A stretch of DNA of 64,000 nt from Alteromonas aquimaris (GCF_026183695.1 NZ_JAPFRD010000010.1:296072-360071), one strand, 5' to 3'; positions 38,683-49,640 are shown, counted from the stretch's first letter. A program made the numbers and translations. The notes: generated by a model from the sequence alone, not told the origin.

Positions 38683-40551
38683 TTGCGTATGAGCACTGGC
38701 AGCAATTGGACAAAATCCCTGTTTGTGGGGATTTGGACGGCATTAAATTTTTGTCGGAAACTATTCTTCAATATTATTTTCATTGTCATTATTGTCGGCA
38801 TTATTGCCATCTTTTCTAGTGACAAAGATCCCATTATGGTGAAACACGGAAGTGCTCTATACCTTAATTTAAACGGTAATTTAGTTATCGAAAAAGAAGC
38901 CGTAGAGCCGTTAGAACAATTTATGCAAGAAGCTTTTTCGGAAGAAGAAGAGAACCCTGAGATTTTAGTTCGTCATGTAGTAAAAGTAATAGAAAATGCC
39001 AAGCAAGATAAACGTATCAAAGCATTAATTTTAGATTTACACGGCTTACGTAATGGCGGTTTGGACAAACTTCGCGAAGTAGCCCGCGCAATAAATGACT
39101 TCAAAGCCTCGCAAAAACCTGTGTATGCCATTGGTGATTATTATACGCAAACTCAATACTATCTGGCTGCCCATGCCGATCATGTTTACCTCAATCCAAT
39201 GGGCGCGCTATTGATTGAGGGTTACGGTCGTTACTCTCTATATTTCAAGGATATGCTAGAAAAACTGAAAGTAACCACGCATATATTTCGCGTTGGTACT
39301 TACAAGTCAGCAGTAGAGCCGTTCTTACGTAATGATATGTCTGAAGCAGCAAAAGAAGCCAATGAGCAATGGCTGAACGCTTATTGGGAGCACTATAAAA
39401 CCGACATTGCTGCGGCGAGAAACATGAGCAAAGATAATTTCGATGAAAAGCTGGATGTCCTCGTTCAAAAGTTTGAACAGTCAGGTGGAGATTTTGCTCG
39501 TTATGCCTTAGAAAACGGCTGGGTTGACGCATTGCGTACACGCGAGGAAGTACGTCTGGAACTCGTAGATTTAGTAGGCAGTGATGAAAATGAACTAGGT
39601 GTGAATGTGACACCGTATGATGTCTACTCGAAAATCGTCAACAACCCAATGCACGGTATGCAGAGTAATATGGATAAAGTTGCTATCGTGGTTGCCAAAG
39701 GCCCCATATTAGATGGTGAACAACAGGCAGGTACTATCGGGGGTGATAGCACCGCTAGATTACTCCGGATGGCCAGGCTGGATGAAACTGTAAAGGCAGT
39801 AGTACTGCAGGTTGACTCCCCCGGTGGAAGTTCTTTTGCCTCTGAAATAATCCGTCAGGAAGTGTTAGAACTGCAAGCGGCTGGCAAACCCGTTGTAGTA
39901 TCTATGAGCACTTATGCAGCGTCAGGCGGGTACTGGATTTCAGCTAACGCAGATCGCATCATAGCATCACCTAGCACGATAACAGGTTCAATTGGTGTAT
40001 TTGGTATGTTTATGACGTACGAAAACTCACTTGAATATCTTGGCATCAATTCTGATGGTGTAGGCTCTACAGAATTAACCGGATTTTCAGCCATGCGCGC
40101 TTTAGATCCGCGGTTTGGTGATATTCTGCAACGGAATGTAGAAAGCAGTTATCAACGCTTCATCAATATGGTATCAGAGGCAAGAGATATCCCGGTGGAA
40201 AAAGTCGATCAAATGGCTCAAGGACGTGTCTGGATTGGCGAAACTGCACTGGAATTAGGTTTAGTTGACCAACTTGGTGAACTTCAGGACGCAGTGGCGG
40301 TAGCGGCAGAATTGGCATCGCTCGAGACGTTTGATACGCATTATGTAGAGCGCCCATTAACTCCCCATGAACAATTCTGGAATGAATTTTTTGGACAAGC
40401 AATGATCTGGGCAGCAAAACTTCAGTTCTCCAATTCTAATAGTGCGTTGGCAGGAATAGTAAGAACGGTGGTTAATGAGTTTAATGTAGTTAATCAGCTC
40501 AATGATCCGCAGGGCGTTTACGTCCTGTGTATACAATGTCAGGTAAAATAA
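38683..40551 (+). CDS. sppA: Signal peptide peptidase SppA, 67K type
   Basis: SppA degrades cleaved signal peptides in the inner membrane. The 622-aa protein has one N-terminal membrane helix (about 25-45; LFFNIIFIVIIVGIIAIFSS) and two tandem peptidase domains. The lysine of the Ser-Lys dyad lies in FRVGTYKSAVEPFLR in the N domain, and the catalytic serine in MSTYAASGGYWIS in the C domain. AGAGGT (38671-38676) sits 6 bases before TTG 38683 but 12 before ATG 38689, so the TTG start is favoured. Its end overlaps sprT. Confidence 0.95.
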   Translation: MRMSTGSNWTKSLFVGIWTALNFCRKLFFNIIFIVIIVGIIAIFSSDKDPIMVKHGSALYLNLNGNLVIEKEAVEPLEQFMQEAFSEEEENPEILVRHVVKVIENAKQDKRIKALILDLHGLRNGGLDKLREVARAINDFKASQKPVYAIGDYYTQTQYYLAAHADHVYLNPMGALLIEGYGRYSLYFKDMLEKLKVTTHIFRVGTYKSAVEPFLRNDMSEAAKEANEQWLNAYWEHYKTDIAAARNMSKDNFDEKLDVLVQKFEQSGGDFARYALENGWVDALRTREEVRLELVDLVGSDENELGVNVTPYDVYSKIVNNPMHGMQSNMDKVAIVVAKGPILDGEQQAGTIGGDSTARLLRMARLDETVKAVVLQVDSPGGSSFASEIIRQEVLELQAAGKPVVVSMSTYAASGGYWISANADRIIASPSTITGSIGVFGMFMTYENSLEYLGINSDGVGSTELTGFSAMRALDPRFGDILQRNVESSYQRFINMVSEARDIPVEKVDQMAQGRVWIGETALELGLVDQLGELQDAVAVAAELASLETFDTHYVERPLTPHEQFWNEFFGQAMIWAAKLQFSNSNSALAGIVRTVVNEFNVVNQLNDPQGVYVLCIQCQVK

Positions 40552-41078
40552 AACTTAGCGAAATGCAAGTTGACTTGGTGCACCAACGCAGTAGCCAGTT
40601 GGTGCATCAAGCGTCTAAATATTTTCAACAAAGCTTCCCTGCCCCAACAATTTCATTTCGACGGTCGGGAAAAAATGCTGGCACTGCTTTTTTACAACAA
40701 AATCGTATTAACTTACATCCCGTTTTATTAAAAGAGAACTGGCAGGAATATTTCGATCAAGTTATTCCCCATGAAATAGCGCACCTAATCGTATTTCAAC
40801 ACTTTGGTCTGCAACGGGTGATAAAAACGGGATTATTTCGAAAGCAGTCTGTCACTGTGAAACCACACGGAGAGGAGTGGCAACATGTAATGAAAACAGT
40901 ATTTGGTGCAGAAGCTCACACTACCCATAGTCTTGATACTTCTTCCTTACAAATCAAAACATTTGCCTACCGCTGTCAATGCCAAAAAGTGGAATTAACG
41001 CAGCGAAGACATAATCGAATATGTAAAGGGACTACCTACCGATGTCGACGTTGTAAAGAAGACTTAATACCTTGCTGA
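40536..41078 (+). CDS. sprT: SprT family zinc metalloprotease-like protein
   Basis: The product of about 180 aa matches SprT: the zinc-binding HEIAHLIVFQHFG, the family pattern SAGTAFLQQNRINLHPVLL (here NAGTAFLQQNRINLHPVLL), HGEEWQHVMKTVFG, and a C-terminal zinc ribbon with CQC and CRRC. The HExxH motif is intact. Function in bacteria is unclear. The ATG at 40536 lies inside the 3' end of sppA, so the two genes overlap by 16 bases and are likely coupled. An in-frame GTG at 40527 is an alternative. Confidence 0.88.
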   Translation: MSGKIKLSEMQVDLVHQRSSQLVHQASKYFQQSFPAPTISFRRSGKNAGTAFLQQNRINLHPVLLKENWQEYFDQVIPHEIAHLIVFQHFGLQRVIKTGLFRKQSVTVKPHGEEWQHVMKTVFGAEAHTTHSLDTSSLQIKTFAYRCQCQKVELTQRRHNRICKGTTYRCRRCKEDLIPC

Positions 41079-41099
41079 GCAGAGATACATTAAGGTGTA

Positions 41100-41549
41100 T
41101 TATTTGAACCAATTGCGGGTAAACATTTTATCAACATCCTCAAACGCTACTTTTAGGAGTTGAGCTAGTTCTCTGTATTGAGGCCGCGATTTTAACGAAC
41201 TTAATTGACACCCCTGGGCACGCATTTTAGCGTGAATATCGTGGTACCAATGTTTAAGTTGCGGAGGCAATGTTTGGTTGGAGCGATGCCCTAACCAAAA
41301 GAGTCCTTGCATAGGTAGGCTTAAGAAAAACGCACCAATTGCCAGAGACTGTGGTAAATAGTCGAGTCCAAAGGTGTTAATCATAATCGCGCAGGCAAGC
41401 ACCGCCATTGGTGGCATAGTCTTCAGGGCGAATTTAGTCGTTGCGACGACACGACTATCGGGAAAGTAAGCGTATAATTCCTTTCTGACAGGCCAGGTGT
41501 TCATATAGGATTGGCCTTCCCGGAAAATATTAGCTACAGATTGAGACAC
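41100..41549 (-). CDS. yfbV: YfbV/DUF412 family membrane protein (UPF0208)
   Basis: The 149-aa protein matches YfbV: IFREGQSYMNTWPVRKEL, then TMPPMAVLACAIMI and a second hydrophobic segment (LAIGAFFLSLPMQGLFWLGHRS), ending in PPQLKHWYHDI and QYRELAQLLKVAFEDVDKMF. Two membrane helices are likely. In E. coli YfbV has been linked to chromosome organisation at the Ter domain. I placed the start at GTG 41549, because GGGG precedes it at good spacing and it gives the family length; the open frame runs on to 41609. Confidence 0.85.
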   Translation of the reverse strand: MSQSVANIFREGQSYMNTWPVRKELYAYFPDSRVVATTKFALKTMPPMAVLACAIMINTFGLDYLPQSLAIGAFFLSLPMQGLFWLGHRSNQTLPPQLKHWYHDIHAKMRAQGCQLSSLKSRPQYRELAQLLKVAFEDVDKMFTRNWFK

Positions 41550-41771
41550 ATTGCACCCCGCTATTACTACGAACTCAATGGCAAGCGTTACCATCTCATA
41601 AAAAAACATTTATATAATACGCGACTTTTCTCAGTATAGCCTAGAAAGTTGTTCAAAATTACAAAAATGTAAAGTTTCTTGTGGCCTATTATATGACCCA
41701 TGGCTTTCAGAAACTCGTTTCACTGCTTTCATCCCTTGGCTTCAGATCTTTCTAATAACGTTAGAAAATAG

Positions 41772-42809
<1,038 letters not shown>

Positions 42810-42824
42810 GGTGTTGTTTATTAC

Positions 42825-42855
42825 AGGCTAAGGTGCTTTACCTTAGCCTAATTTT
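42825..42855 (+). terminator. Terminator between trxB and aat
   Basis: AGGCTAAGGT (42825-42834) and ACCTTAGCCT (42840-42849) pair perfectly over 10 bp with a 5-nt loop, followed by AATTTTC. It lies 15 bases past the trxB stop. Confidence 0.8.
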
Positions 42856-42875
42856 CTTATTCCATCTCTTTACCT

Positions 42876-43619
42876 ATGATTGAAATTCCGTATCTACATC
42901 CTAAAAGTCCCTTCCCTGAGGTATCGACTGCTCTTGACGAGCCAAACGGGTTACTTGCGTTTGGTGGCGGACTCGATGTGAGTCGTCTGTTTACTGCTTA
43001 CTCACAGGGTATCTTTCCGTGGTTTAGCGAAGAAGAACCTATTCTCTGGTGGTCCCCTGATCCGCGCGCTATTATTTATTTAAATGAGTTTCATATTTCT
43101 CGCTCCTTACGTAAGTTAGCCAATAAAAAGCGTTACCAGGTAACCCTTAATCGGAACTTTAAGGCGGTAATTGCAAAGTGTGCTGAAATTCCTCGCCACC
43201 TGCCAGGGAGCACTGAGCTTAGCGGTACCTGGATTACCGAGGATATGGTCACTGCTTATCGTGCGTTGCACGAATCTGGACTCGCCCATTCGGTTGAAGT
43301 GTGGGATGAAGACCAACTGGTAGGGGGACTGTACGGCGTGGGAATTGGCAAGGTTTTTTGTGGTGAATCAATGTTTCACACGCGCACAGATAGTTCGAAA
43401 CTTGCATTAATGGCTTTGGTAAAACATATGCAAAAATTTGAAATGGCATTTATTGATTGTCAGCTTCCTACTCCGCATTTAAAGAGTCTGGGAGCCAAAA
43501 CCGTGCAGCGTGACCAATTTATTCATTCATTGCACAAAAATAATGCGACAGTAGACGAAGAGGGATATTTACTTGATGCATATTGTGATGCCTGGAAAGC
43601 ACAGGAAATCACGCCATGA
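42876..43619 (+). CDS. aat: Leucyl/phenylalanyl-tRNA-protein transferase
   Basis: Aat adds Leu or Phe from aminoacyl-tRNA to N-terminal Arg or Lys of proteins, marking them for ClpAP by the N-degron pathway. The 247-aa protein has the family sequence YLHPKSPFPEVSTALDEPNGLLAFGGGLDVSRLFTAYSQGIFPWF, WWSPDPRAII and GLAHSVEVWDEDQLVGGLYGVGIGKVFCGESMFH. The ATGA at 43616-43619 joins its stop to the start of bpt, so the two N-degron transferases are coupled. Confidence 0.97.
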   Translation: MIEIPYLHPKSPFPEVSTALDEPNGLLAFGGGLDVSRLFTAYSQGIFPWFSEEEPILWWSPDPRAIIYLNEFHISRSLRKLANKKRYQVTLNRNFKAVIAKCAEIPRHLPGSTELSGTWITEDMVTAYRALHESGLAHSVEVWDEDQLVGGLYGVGIGKVFCGESMFHTRTDSSKLALMALVKHMQKFEMAFIDCQLPTPHLKSLGAKTVQRDQFIHSLHKNNATVDEEGYLLDAYCDAWKAQEITP

Positions 43620-44329
43620 AATTTGGCATCACGCAAGCTTTTTCATGTAGTTATCTGCCCGACGAACATGAGCAGCTACTTGTGTTTGCTGGTGAAGAAA
43701 AACTTATCGCTTACCGTTATGCGCAACTTATTCAAGTGGGGTTTCGCCGCAGTGGTGAACAAATTTATCGGCCTCACTGCCCACACTGTCACGCCTGCGA
43801 ATCCATAAGGGTGCCTGTTTCTCAATTTGTTCCCTCAAAAAGTCAAAAACGCATTCTTTCTCGCAATAAAATGATTAGAACGGTACTAAGCAGCGCTCCT
43901 CAACCATCATATTATCCACTTTACGAAAACTACATTTCGACTCGCCATATAGATGGCAGCATGTACCCGCCCAGTGAAGAGCAATTTGAAAGTTTTATTA
44001 CCTGTTCGTGGCAACCGCCTATGTTTATTGAAGCGTATGACGATCAACAATTAATTGCTGTTGCGGTAACTGACGTTATTGAAGATGGTTTTGGTCATTC
44101 CGGTTTCTCAGCGCTTTATACTTTTTTTAACCCGGCATACGCGGACCGGTCAATCGGCACCTTCATGATTTTGCAACAAATTAAGTTTGCAGCCCGGCTA
44201 AATAAAAATTGGCTATACTTAGGCTATCAGGTAGATGGATGTAAAAAAATGAATTATAAGACACGTTTTTTACCTCACGAGAGGTTTAGTGAAGGAAAAT
44301 GGTGTAGAATAGATAAAAAATCGGCCTAA
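43616..44329 (+). CDS. bpt: Aspartate/glutamate leucyltransferase (Bpt, arginyltransferase-like)
   Basis: Bpt adds leucine to N-terminal Asp or Glu. The 237-aa protein has CSYLPDEHEQLLVF, the family zinc/cysteine segment HCPHCHACESIRVPVSQF, SGFSALYTFFNPAYADRSIGTFMIL and YLGYQVDGCKKMNYKTRF. Members of this group were once called ATE-like arginyltransferases. It overlaps aat by four bases, and infA follows about 75 bases on. Confidence 0.94.
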   Translation: MKFGITQAFSCSYLPDEHEQLLVFAGEEKLIAYRYAQLIQVGFRRSGEQIYRPHCPHCHACESIRVPVSQFVPSKSQKRILSRNKMIRTVLSSAPQPSYYPLYENYISTRHIDGSMYPPSEEQFESFITCSWQPPMFIEAYDDQQLIAVAVTDVIEDGFGHSGFSALYTFFNPAYADRSIGTFMILQQIKFAARLNKNWLYLGYQVDGCKKMNYKTRFLPHERFSEGKWCRIDKKSA

Positions 44330-44405
44330 GCGCTTTACACATGGAGCCAGATTGGTTAATGTCTGCGCGGCAAAAAATATAGACTTACTGAGGTAACTGC
44401 TTTCA

Positions 44406-44624
44406 ATGGCAAAAGAAGATTGTATCGAAATGGAAGGGACGGTATTGGATACCCTGCCAAACACCATGTTTCGCGTAGAGCTTGAAAACGGTCACGTAGT
44501 GACTGCTCATATTTCGGGAAAAATGCGCAAAAACTATATTCGTATTTTAACTGGCGATAAAGTGACGGTTGAAATGACACCCTACGATTTAACGAAAGGT
44601 CGTATAATCTATCGTGCCAGATAA
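44406..44624 (+). CDS. infA: Translation initiation factor IF-1
   Basis: IF-1 binds the 30S A site during initiation. The 72-aa protein is the standard single S1-like OB fold: [49 protein letters not shown] and ending [11 protein letters not shown]. Length and sequence are typical. It follows aat-bpt, a common gammaproteobacterial order, and ends at a strong terminator. Confidence 0.98.
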   Translation: MAKEDCIEMEGTVLDTLPNTMFRVELENGHVVTAHISGKMRKNYIRILTGDKVTVEMTPYDLTKGRIIYRAR

Positions 44625-44660
44625 GCATTGTGCCTATCAGCAATAAATCTCGATAAGTAC

Positions 44661-44694
44661 AAAGCCTCCCCTGCTAACAGGTGAGGCTTTTTCT
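44661..44694. terminator. Terminator after infA
   Basis: AAAGCCTCCCCTG (44661-44673) pairs with CAGGTGAGGCTTT (44678-44690), 12 of 13 positions, with a 4-nt loop and TTTTTC following. The stem is A/T-flanked on both sides, so it could work in both directions. Confidence 0.85.
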
Positions 44695-45045
44695 TATGTC
44701 AAATGCCGGTAATCCAGGTTCATCAGTATTTTAACAGCCGCCATTAATTCCAAATATGGCCCTCTCCGATTGCCAGACATTGTTTTAGATAACTAGCGAG
44801 AAGTATTGCTGACACCACTGACTGGCTTTATCGATTTCATAACCGACTATCTGCATGGCGTCTCTGGCCCCCTTTATCATTTGGCCGCGTAGATAAGCAT
44901 CGCCCCGATTGCCTGTTCCCCAACATGGGTTTTTCTCCCGTTCTAGGGTGTTTGGGTACTAGCCCCCGCCACGCCGATAAATGCCGCCCGCTTTAAACCC
45001 TTGCCCCTGACCGACTCCGGCAAACAAAGCGGGTTAGTGCTAGTA
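44694..45045 (-). pseudogene. Decayed IS110-family transposase, 3' remnant
   Basis: Reading the minus strand in three frames gives pieces that follow each other in the order of the IS110/IS116/IS902 transposase C-terminal domain: ALFAGVGQGQGFKAGG, then SGRHLSAWRGLVPKHPRTGE, then NRGDAYLRGQMIKGARDAM and SQWCQQYFSLVI, and finally YLELMAAVKILMNLDYRHLT. The tetrad GLVP, the GEK segment and YLRGxxIxGAR are family hallmarks. At least two frameshifts and a stop separate the pieces. No terminal repeats or upstream half are visible, so this is a 3' fossil wedged between infA and the RND gene. Confidence 0.75.
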
Positions 45046-45060
45046 CTCCGTTTTGACTGC

Positions 45061-48000
45061 CTATTGCGGGATAGAGACAGTGTCAGTCACCTTCTCTTTC
45101 TGGCGTTTCCTGAATAATCCGCGTACATCGTCAAGGATAAGATACAGAGATGGAACTAACAGCAGCGTGATAACGGTGGCAAACAAAATACCAAAAGCCA
45201 GAGATATCGCCATCGGTATCACTATTTGCGCCTGTAAGCTACGCTCAAAAACAATAGGGAGCAAGCCCATAAATGTTGTCAGCGATGTCAGAATTATCGC
45301 TCTGAAGCGTTGTGTTCCAGCACTTATCGCTGCTTCTATTAGGCTATGTCCCTCTTTCCGCGCACGGTTAACGAAGTCCACCATAATCAAGCTGTCATTA
45401 ACGACTACCCCGGATAGTGCGATGATACCGCAGATAGACAACACACTCACCGCTTTACCCAACAAAAGGTGTCCAACAATAGCTCCGACAATACCAAAGG
45501 GTATCACTGACATGATGATTAAAGGCTGCGAATATGAGCGTAACGGAATGGCCAACAATGCATAAATTGCGAATAATGCGAAGAGCAAGCCTTTAGCTAG
45601 ACTGAGCATCGCTTCGCCCTGCTCTCTTGACGCTCCTTGCAACTGAAAGTTGACCTGAGGATAGCGTGCTTTTAACTCTGGCATAACGGTAGTAATGACT
45701 TCTCGAGTAACTTCGCTAGGATCAAGCAATGCTTTATCTACCTTCGCCGTCACCGTAACAGATCGATCACCATCTACCCGAATAATCGAATCAAAGCCTT
45801 TGCCTACGGTCATTTCTCCCACTTCTTCAAACGGTATATCATCACCGTTGGGCGCTCTGACCCGCATTGATTCTAAATGTTCAATTGAATTGCGCTCAGA
45901 TTCCGGATAACGAACCATAACTTTGATTTCTTCTTCGTCACGCTGTAAACGTTGAACCTCAGCACCGTAAAAACCATAGCGTACTTGTTGACCTAATTGT
46001 TGCAAGGTAATTCCAAGGGCATCGGCTTGAGCTTTAAGGGAGAGCTGAACTTCGTCACTGCCGCCGGCAAACGTATCATTAATATCTGCAACACCATCGT
46101 AAGTAGCTAGTTTGTCCTTGAGTTCATCACTGATGCTTCGCAGGGCTTCGATATCATTAGAGGAAAATTCGAAACTTAAGTCAGCCCCTCCTCCTGGTCC
46201 ACCGGGCGCACCAATATTGAATGACTTAACCCCCGGGATTTCCACCATTTCATCACGCCACTTTTGATGGATGTCGAAATCCGTCATGTCTCGATTTTCA
46301 CCCTTAGTGAGTTCCACAAAGATTTGCCCCCCAAGGTTTCCAGTATCAAAGGCGATAGCGTGTTGCACCACCTTTTCACCATTTTCTTTTTTGATTTTAT
46401 CATCCATGCGATGCATCGCTTTTTGCAAACTGGCGATGGCGTTGTCACGTTGTGAAAGTGATGAGCCAGGTTCCATTTCTACCGTCGCCATCATGAAGTC
46501 GCTCGGAATATCAGGGAAAAACACAAATCTTACCAAGCCCCCACCAAATAAGCCTATGGTTAAAATCAACATCGCTATAAACGTGGCAAGGGTCGTGTAG
46601 CGATTTTTTATCGCCTTTTTTAAAAATGGGGCGTAACGATACTCTACGAAGGTTTTAATGCCTTCACTAAAGATATCTCTGAATCGTTGTAATCGGTTAG
46701 CTTTTTGCGGGTCATAAGGCTTCATATTCATATGCACTAAATGAGCCGGCAGAATTAACTTCGATTCAATTAATGAGAATATTAAACAGATAATGACCAC
46801 TGCGCCTATGGTTTTCCAAATTACGCCAAACGGACCAGAAACCATTAGCATGGGTGAAAAGGCAGCGATAGTGGTTAGTACACCAAAGGTCGCGGGCATG
46901 GCCACCTTTTTAACTCCTGCAATAACGTTGTCGGTACTATGACCTTTGCGGTCAATTTCAGAATACGCCGACTCGCCCATTATAATGGCGTCATCCACCA
47001 CTATCCCCAGTACAAGAATAAACGCAAACAAACTTAACAGGTTAATTGAGACACCAACCATATCAAGTGGCAATACAAGCAGCGTACCTAAGAAGCAAAC
47101 CGGTAAACCTACAATTACCCAGAATGCTAACTTGATCTTCAAAAATAGCGACAAAACCAAAAATACTAACAACGCGCCAAAAAACATATTTTCCAGCATC
47201 ATGTTCAGGCGATCGGCGAGATAAAATGAGCTATCCCCCCATGTGGCGGCTTTAATGTGAGCAGGAAACGTCTTTTCTGCCTCTTCAATATATCCGTTCA
47301 CGGCTTTGGATATTTCCAGCGCATTTTGGTCGCCAACGGCTCTGACCCGCATACTTACGGAGGGTTTGCCGTCGAACAAAGAATACTGATTTTCCTGTAC
47401 AAAACCGTCATTAATACGCGCTATATCACCTAGACTAACCCGGCTTCCTGCTTCGTTATTGAGTAACACGATTTGTGCGAAGTCCCAACCTGTGTAAGCC
47501 TGCCCTTTTGTTCGAAGCAAAATATCGCCATTTTCGGTACGAATTGAACCACCAGGTAAATCAATACTAGATTGTCTGATTTTGTTGACAACTTCAGCGA
47601 AGGTTAGGTTGTACTTTTGCAGATCAACTTCCGACAACTCGATGGATATCTCATAGTCTCGCGCTCCAACTACTTCCACACTGGAAATGCCCGGCAGATT
47701 AGCGATGGTATCCCGCATGTCTTTGGCAAACTCTTTAAGTTCGCGTTCCGATGCATCACCATATACCGACACCCAAATTACATCCTGCTGAATCTTTTGC
47801 CGGTAAACCACAGGCTTTTCTGTATTCAACGGAAAGGTAGGAATCGCATCCACCTGCACCTTAACTTCGTCCAAAACATCTTGAACGTCATAGTCTTCTT
47901 CTACTTCTATGGAAACTGTTCCCATTCCCTCAGTAGCGGTCGAGGTGATTTGTTTTATGCCCTCAAGGTTTTTTACCGCCTCTTCTATTTTAACAATGAC

Positions 48001-48207
48001 ACCTTCTTCCACTTCCTGAGGCGCCGCCCCTAAATACGGTACCCTTACATTGATAATATTGATGTCGAACGCAGGGAAAATTTGCTTCTGGATACCGAAG
48101 GCGCCCATTATCCCACCAACAATGAGGATCCACATCAATAAGTTAGCTGCGACCGAATTGCGAGCAAACCATGCGATGATGCCATGCTGAGTATCGATTT
48201 TATCCAT
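45061..48207 (-). CDS. RND efflux pump, HAE1-type inner-membrane transporter
   Basis: The 1048-aa protein has the RND layout: a first membrane helix after a short cytosolic start (ANLLMWILIVGGIMGAFGI), a large periplasmic loop, a six-helix block (about 330-545), a second helix and periplasmic loop, and a final block (about 860-1030). The proton-relay region LVLGIVVDDAIIMGESAYSEIDRKG is intact. It pumps lipophilic compounds with its adaptor, from periplasm or membrane, using a TolC-like channel that is not encoded here. The adaptor gene lies just upstream, its stop overlapping this start by one base. Confidence 0.94.
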   Translation of the reverse strand: MDKIDTQHGIIAWFARNSVAANLLMWILIVGGIMGAFGIQKQIFPAFDINIINVRVPYLGAAPQEVEEGVIVKIEEAVKNLEGIKQITSTATEGMGTVSIEVEEDYDVQDVLDEVKVQVDAIPTFPLNTEKPVVYRQKIQQDVIWVSVYGDASERELKEFAKDMRDTIANLPGISSVEVVGARDYEISIELSEVDLQKYNLTFAEVVNKIRQSSIDLPGGSIRTENGDILLRTKGQAYTGWDFAQIVLLNNEAGSRVSLGDIARINDGFVQENQYSLFDGKPSVSMRVRAVGDQNALEISKAVNGYIEEAEKTFPAHIKAATWGDSSFYLADRLNMMLENMFFGALLVFLVLSLFLKIKLAFWVIVGLPVCFLGTLLVLPLDMVGVSINLLSLFAFILVLGIVVDDAIIMGESAYSEIDRKGHSTDNVIAGVKKVAMPATFGVLTTIAAFSPMLMVSGPFGVIWKTIGAVVIICLIFSLIESKLILPAHLVHMNMKPYDPQKANRLQRFRDIFSEGIKTFVEYRYAPFLKKAIKNRYTTLATFIAMLILTIGLFGGGLVRFVFFPDIPSDFMMATVEMEPGSSLSQRDNAIASLQKAMHRMDDKIKKENGEKVVQHAIAFDTGNLGGQIFVELTKGENRDMTDFDIHQKWRDEMVEIPGVKSFNIGAPGGPGGGADLSFEFSSNDIEALRSISDELKDKLATYDGVADINDTFAGGSDEVQLSLKAQADALGITLQQLGQQVRYGFYGAEVQRLQRDEEEIKVMVRYPESERNSIEHLESMRVRAPNGDDIPFEEVGEMTVGKGFDSIIRVDGDRSVTVTAKVDKALLDPSEVTREVITTVMPELKARYPQVNFQLQGASREQGEAMLSLAKGLLFALFAIYALLAIPLRSYSQPLIIMSVIPFGIVGAIVGHLLLGKAVSVLSICGIIALSGVVVNDSLIMVDFVNRARKEGHSLIEAAISAGTQRFRAIILTSLTTFMGLLPIVFERSLQAQIVIPMAISLAFGILFATVITLLLVPSLYLILDDVRGLFRKRQKEKVTDTVSIPQ

Positions 48208-49439
48208 CAGTTGGCCGCCTCTTGTGCAGCAATACTGGAAGTATCATCCTCTTTGTCATTCTCTGGAGATGCACTTGCAGGAACTTCATCACCGGGTAAA
48301 CGCACTTTCATCCCATCATAAGGATTAGGTACAGCGCTGGTAATAACCTGACTCTCTTCATCCAAACCTGATGAAATATAAACATGCTGGGCGTTTGTAC
48401 GCACTACTTCTACCGGACTGATTTTGACTTCGCGGGCGTCCGTAACCTGTAACACAGTATTGTCAAGGCGAAGTACATTTCGCGGCAGCACAAATAATCG
48501 TTGAGATTGAGTTCCGGTAATTTCAGCTTGTACAAACTGGCCAAACCTTAGTGGCGTTTTATCAATGTCTTCTCTGGCATATGGGTCGTCCAGTTGAGCG
48601 ATAACATAGATAACACGGCTCCCCGCATCTAGAATTCCTTCTGAACGAACAAGCTCAGCTTCCCACGCTTTTTTCTTTCCTGCCACCGAGGCTGTCAGGG
48701 TAACTGGTGCGGCCTTATTTATTTGACGTTTAAGGTCAATAAACGCCATCTCGCTGTCTGGAATAGGCAGTCGTATCTCAGCTTGGTCGGTTGAATAAAT
48801 GCTGCCGACAATAGAACCAGTTGAGATAAACTGACCTAAATCAACATTTCGTGAAACCACTAAACCGTCATATGGTGCTCTTATTTCTGTGCGCTTAAGG
48901 TTGCGCTTAGCACGTTCAAATTTTGCTTCAGCCGCCTTTACATTCGCCTGTGCGGTAGCTAACTGAGGCTTTCTCAGCCCTAGTTCTGGGGCGACAGTGG
49001 AGTTTACCGAACGCCATTCTTGCTCAGCCACTTTACTTCGTGCCTTTTCTTCGGTTAGGGCAGCTTTAGCCTGCGCTAACTCTGCTTCTGCCAACTTAAG
49101 ATCAGTAGCGTAATCTTCCTGTTCCAGGCGAACCAGAAGATCCCCTTTTTTAAATAAGCCCCCCGCCACAAACGTTTCAGAGACTTCCACAACTTTTCCG
49201 CTTACCTGCGTACTGATATTGGTTTGGTGCTTTGGTAACACATTCCCTTGCGAATATACTTTGAAGCGTACGTCTTCGCTGTTGATCTGCTGGGCGTCGA
49301 CTAAAAACGCCTTCGTTTCTACAGGTTTTTGCTCTGGAGGCTTTTTTGCACTAATCAAAAGTGCCGCCGCAAAAATTGCAACTAGAATGATAAGTAAAGG
49401 AATACCGCTTTTCATTAACATGGAATTTCGCAATGCCAT
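48207..49439 (-). CDS. RND efflux periplasmic adaptor subunit (HlyD/AcrA family)
   Basis: The product of about 410 aa has one N-terminal membrane anchor (GIPLLIILVAIFAAALLISA), a hairpin-lipoyl region (GNVLPKHQTNISTQVSGKVVEV), a long coiled-coil alpha hairpin (about 115-200), the second lipoyl half (RAPYDGLVVSRNVDLGQFISTGS) and beta-barrel domains. It joins the RND protein to an outer-membrane channel. I chose ATG 49439 because AAGGGAAAAAGA precedes it; the frame is open to 49499. No local regulator or TolC-type gene is visible. Confidence 0.92.
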   Translation of the reverse strand: MALRNSMLMKSGIPLLIILVAIFAAALLISAKKPPEQKPVETKAFLVDAQQINSEDVRFKVYSQGNVLPKHQTNISTQVSGKVVEVSETFVAGGLFKKGDLLVRLEQEDYATDLKLAEAELAQAKAALTEEKARSKVAEQEWRSVNSTVAPELGLRKPQLATAQANVKAAEAKFERAKRNLKRTEIRAPYDGLVVSRNVDLGQFISTGSIVGSIYSTDQAEIRLPIPDSEMAFIDLKRQINKAAPVTLTASVAGKKKAWEAELVRSEGILDAGSRVIYVIAQLDDPYAREDIDKTPLRFGQFVQAEITGTQSQRLFVLPRNVLRLDNTVLQVTDAREVKISPVEVVRTNAQHVYISSGLDEESQVITSAVPNPYDGMKVRLPGDEVPASASPENDKEDDTSSIAAQEAAN

Positions 49440-49640
49440 TCTTTTTCCCTTTAAGGCAATTAACTGGAATGTGTAATAACGTGTGACTTTTACATCCACA
49501 CCATAACAGCGGTTAAATTTTTATTGTCTGCTATACAGGTCCACTGTCATACATTTATCTTAAAAATGCACAGGTTAGTTTATCGGGAATATTTAAAAGA
49601 GGCTTGTGATAGATTGTTAGAAAATGTGTATTAGAGAAAT

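Noticed and set aside
45053..45565. Long plus-strand open frame opposite the RND pump gene
   Set aside because: It is the antisense shadow of a strongly conserved transporter gene, with no protein-like features.
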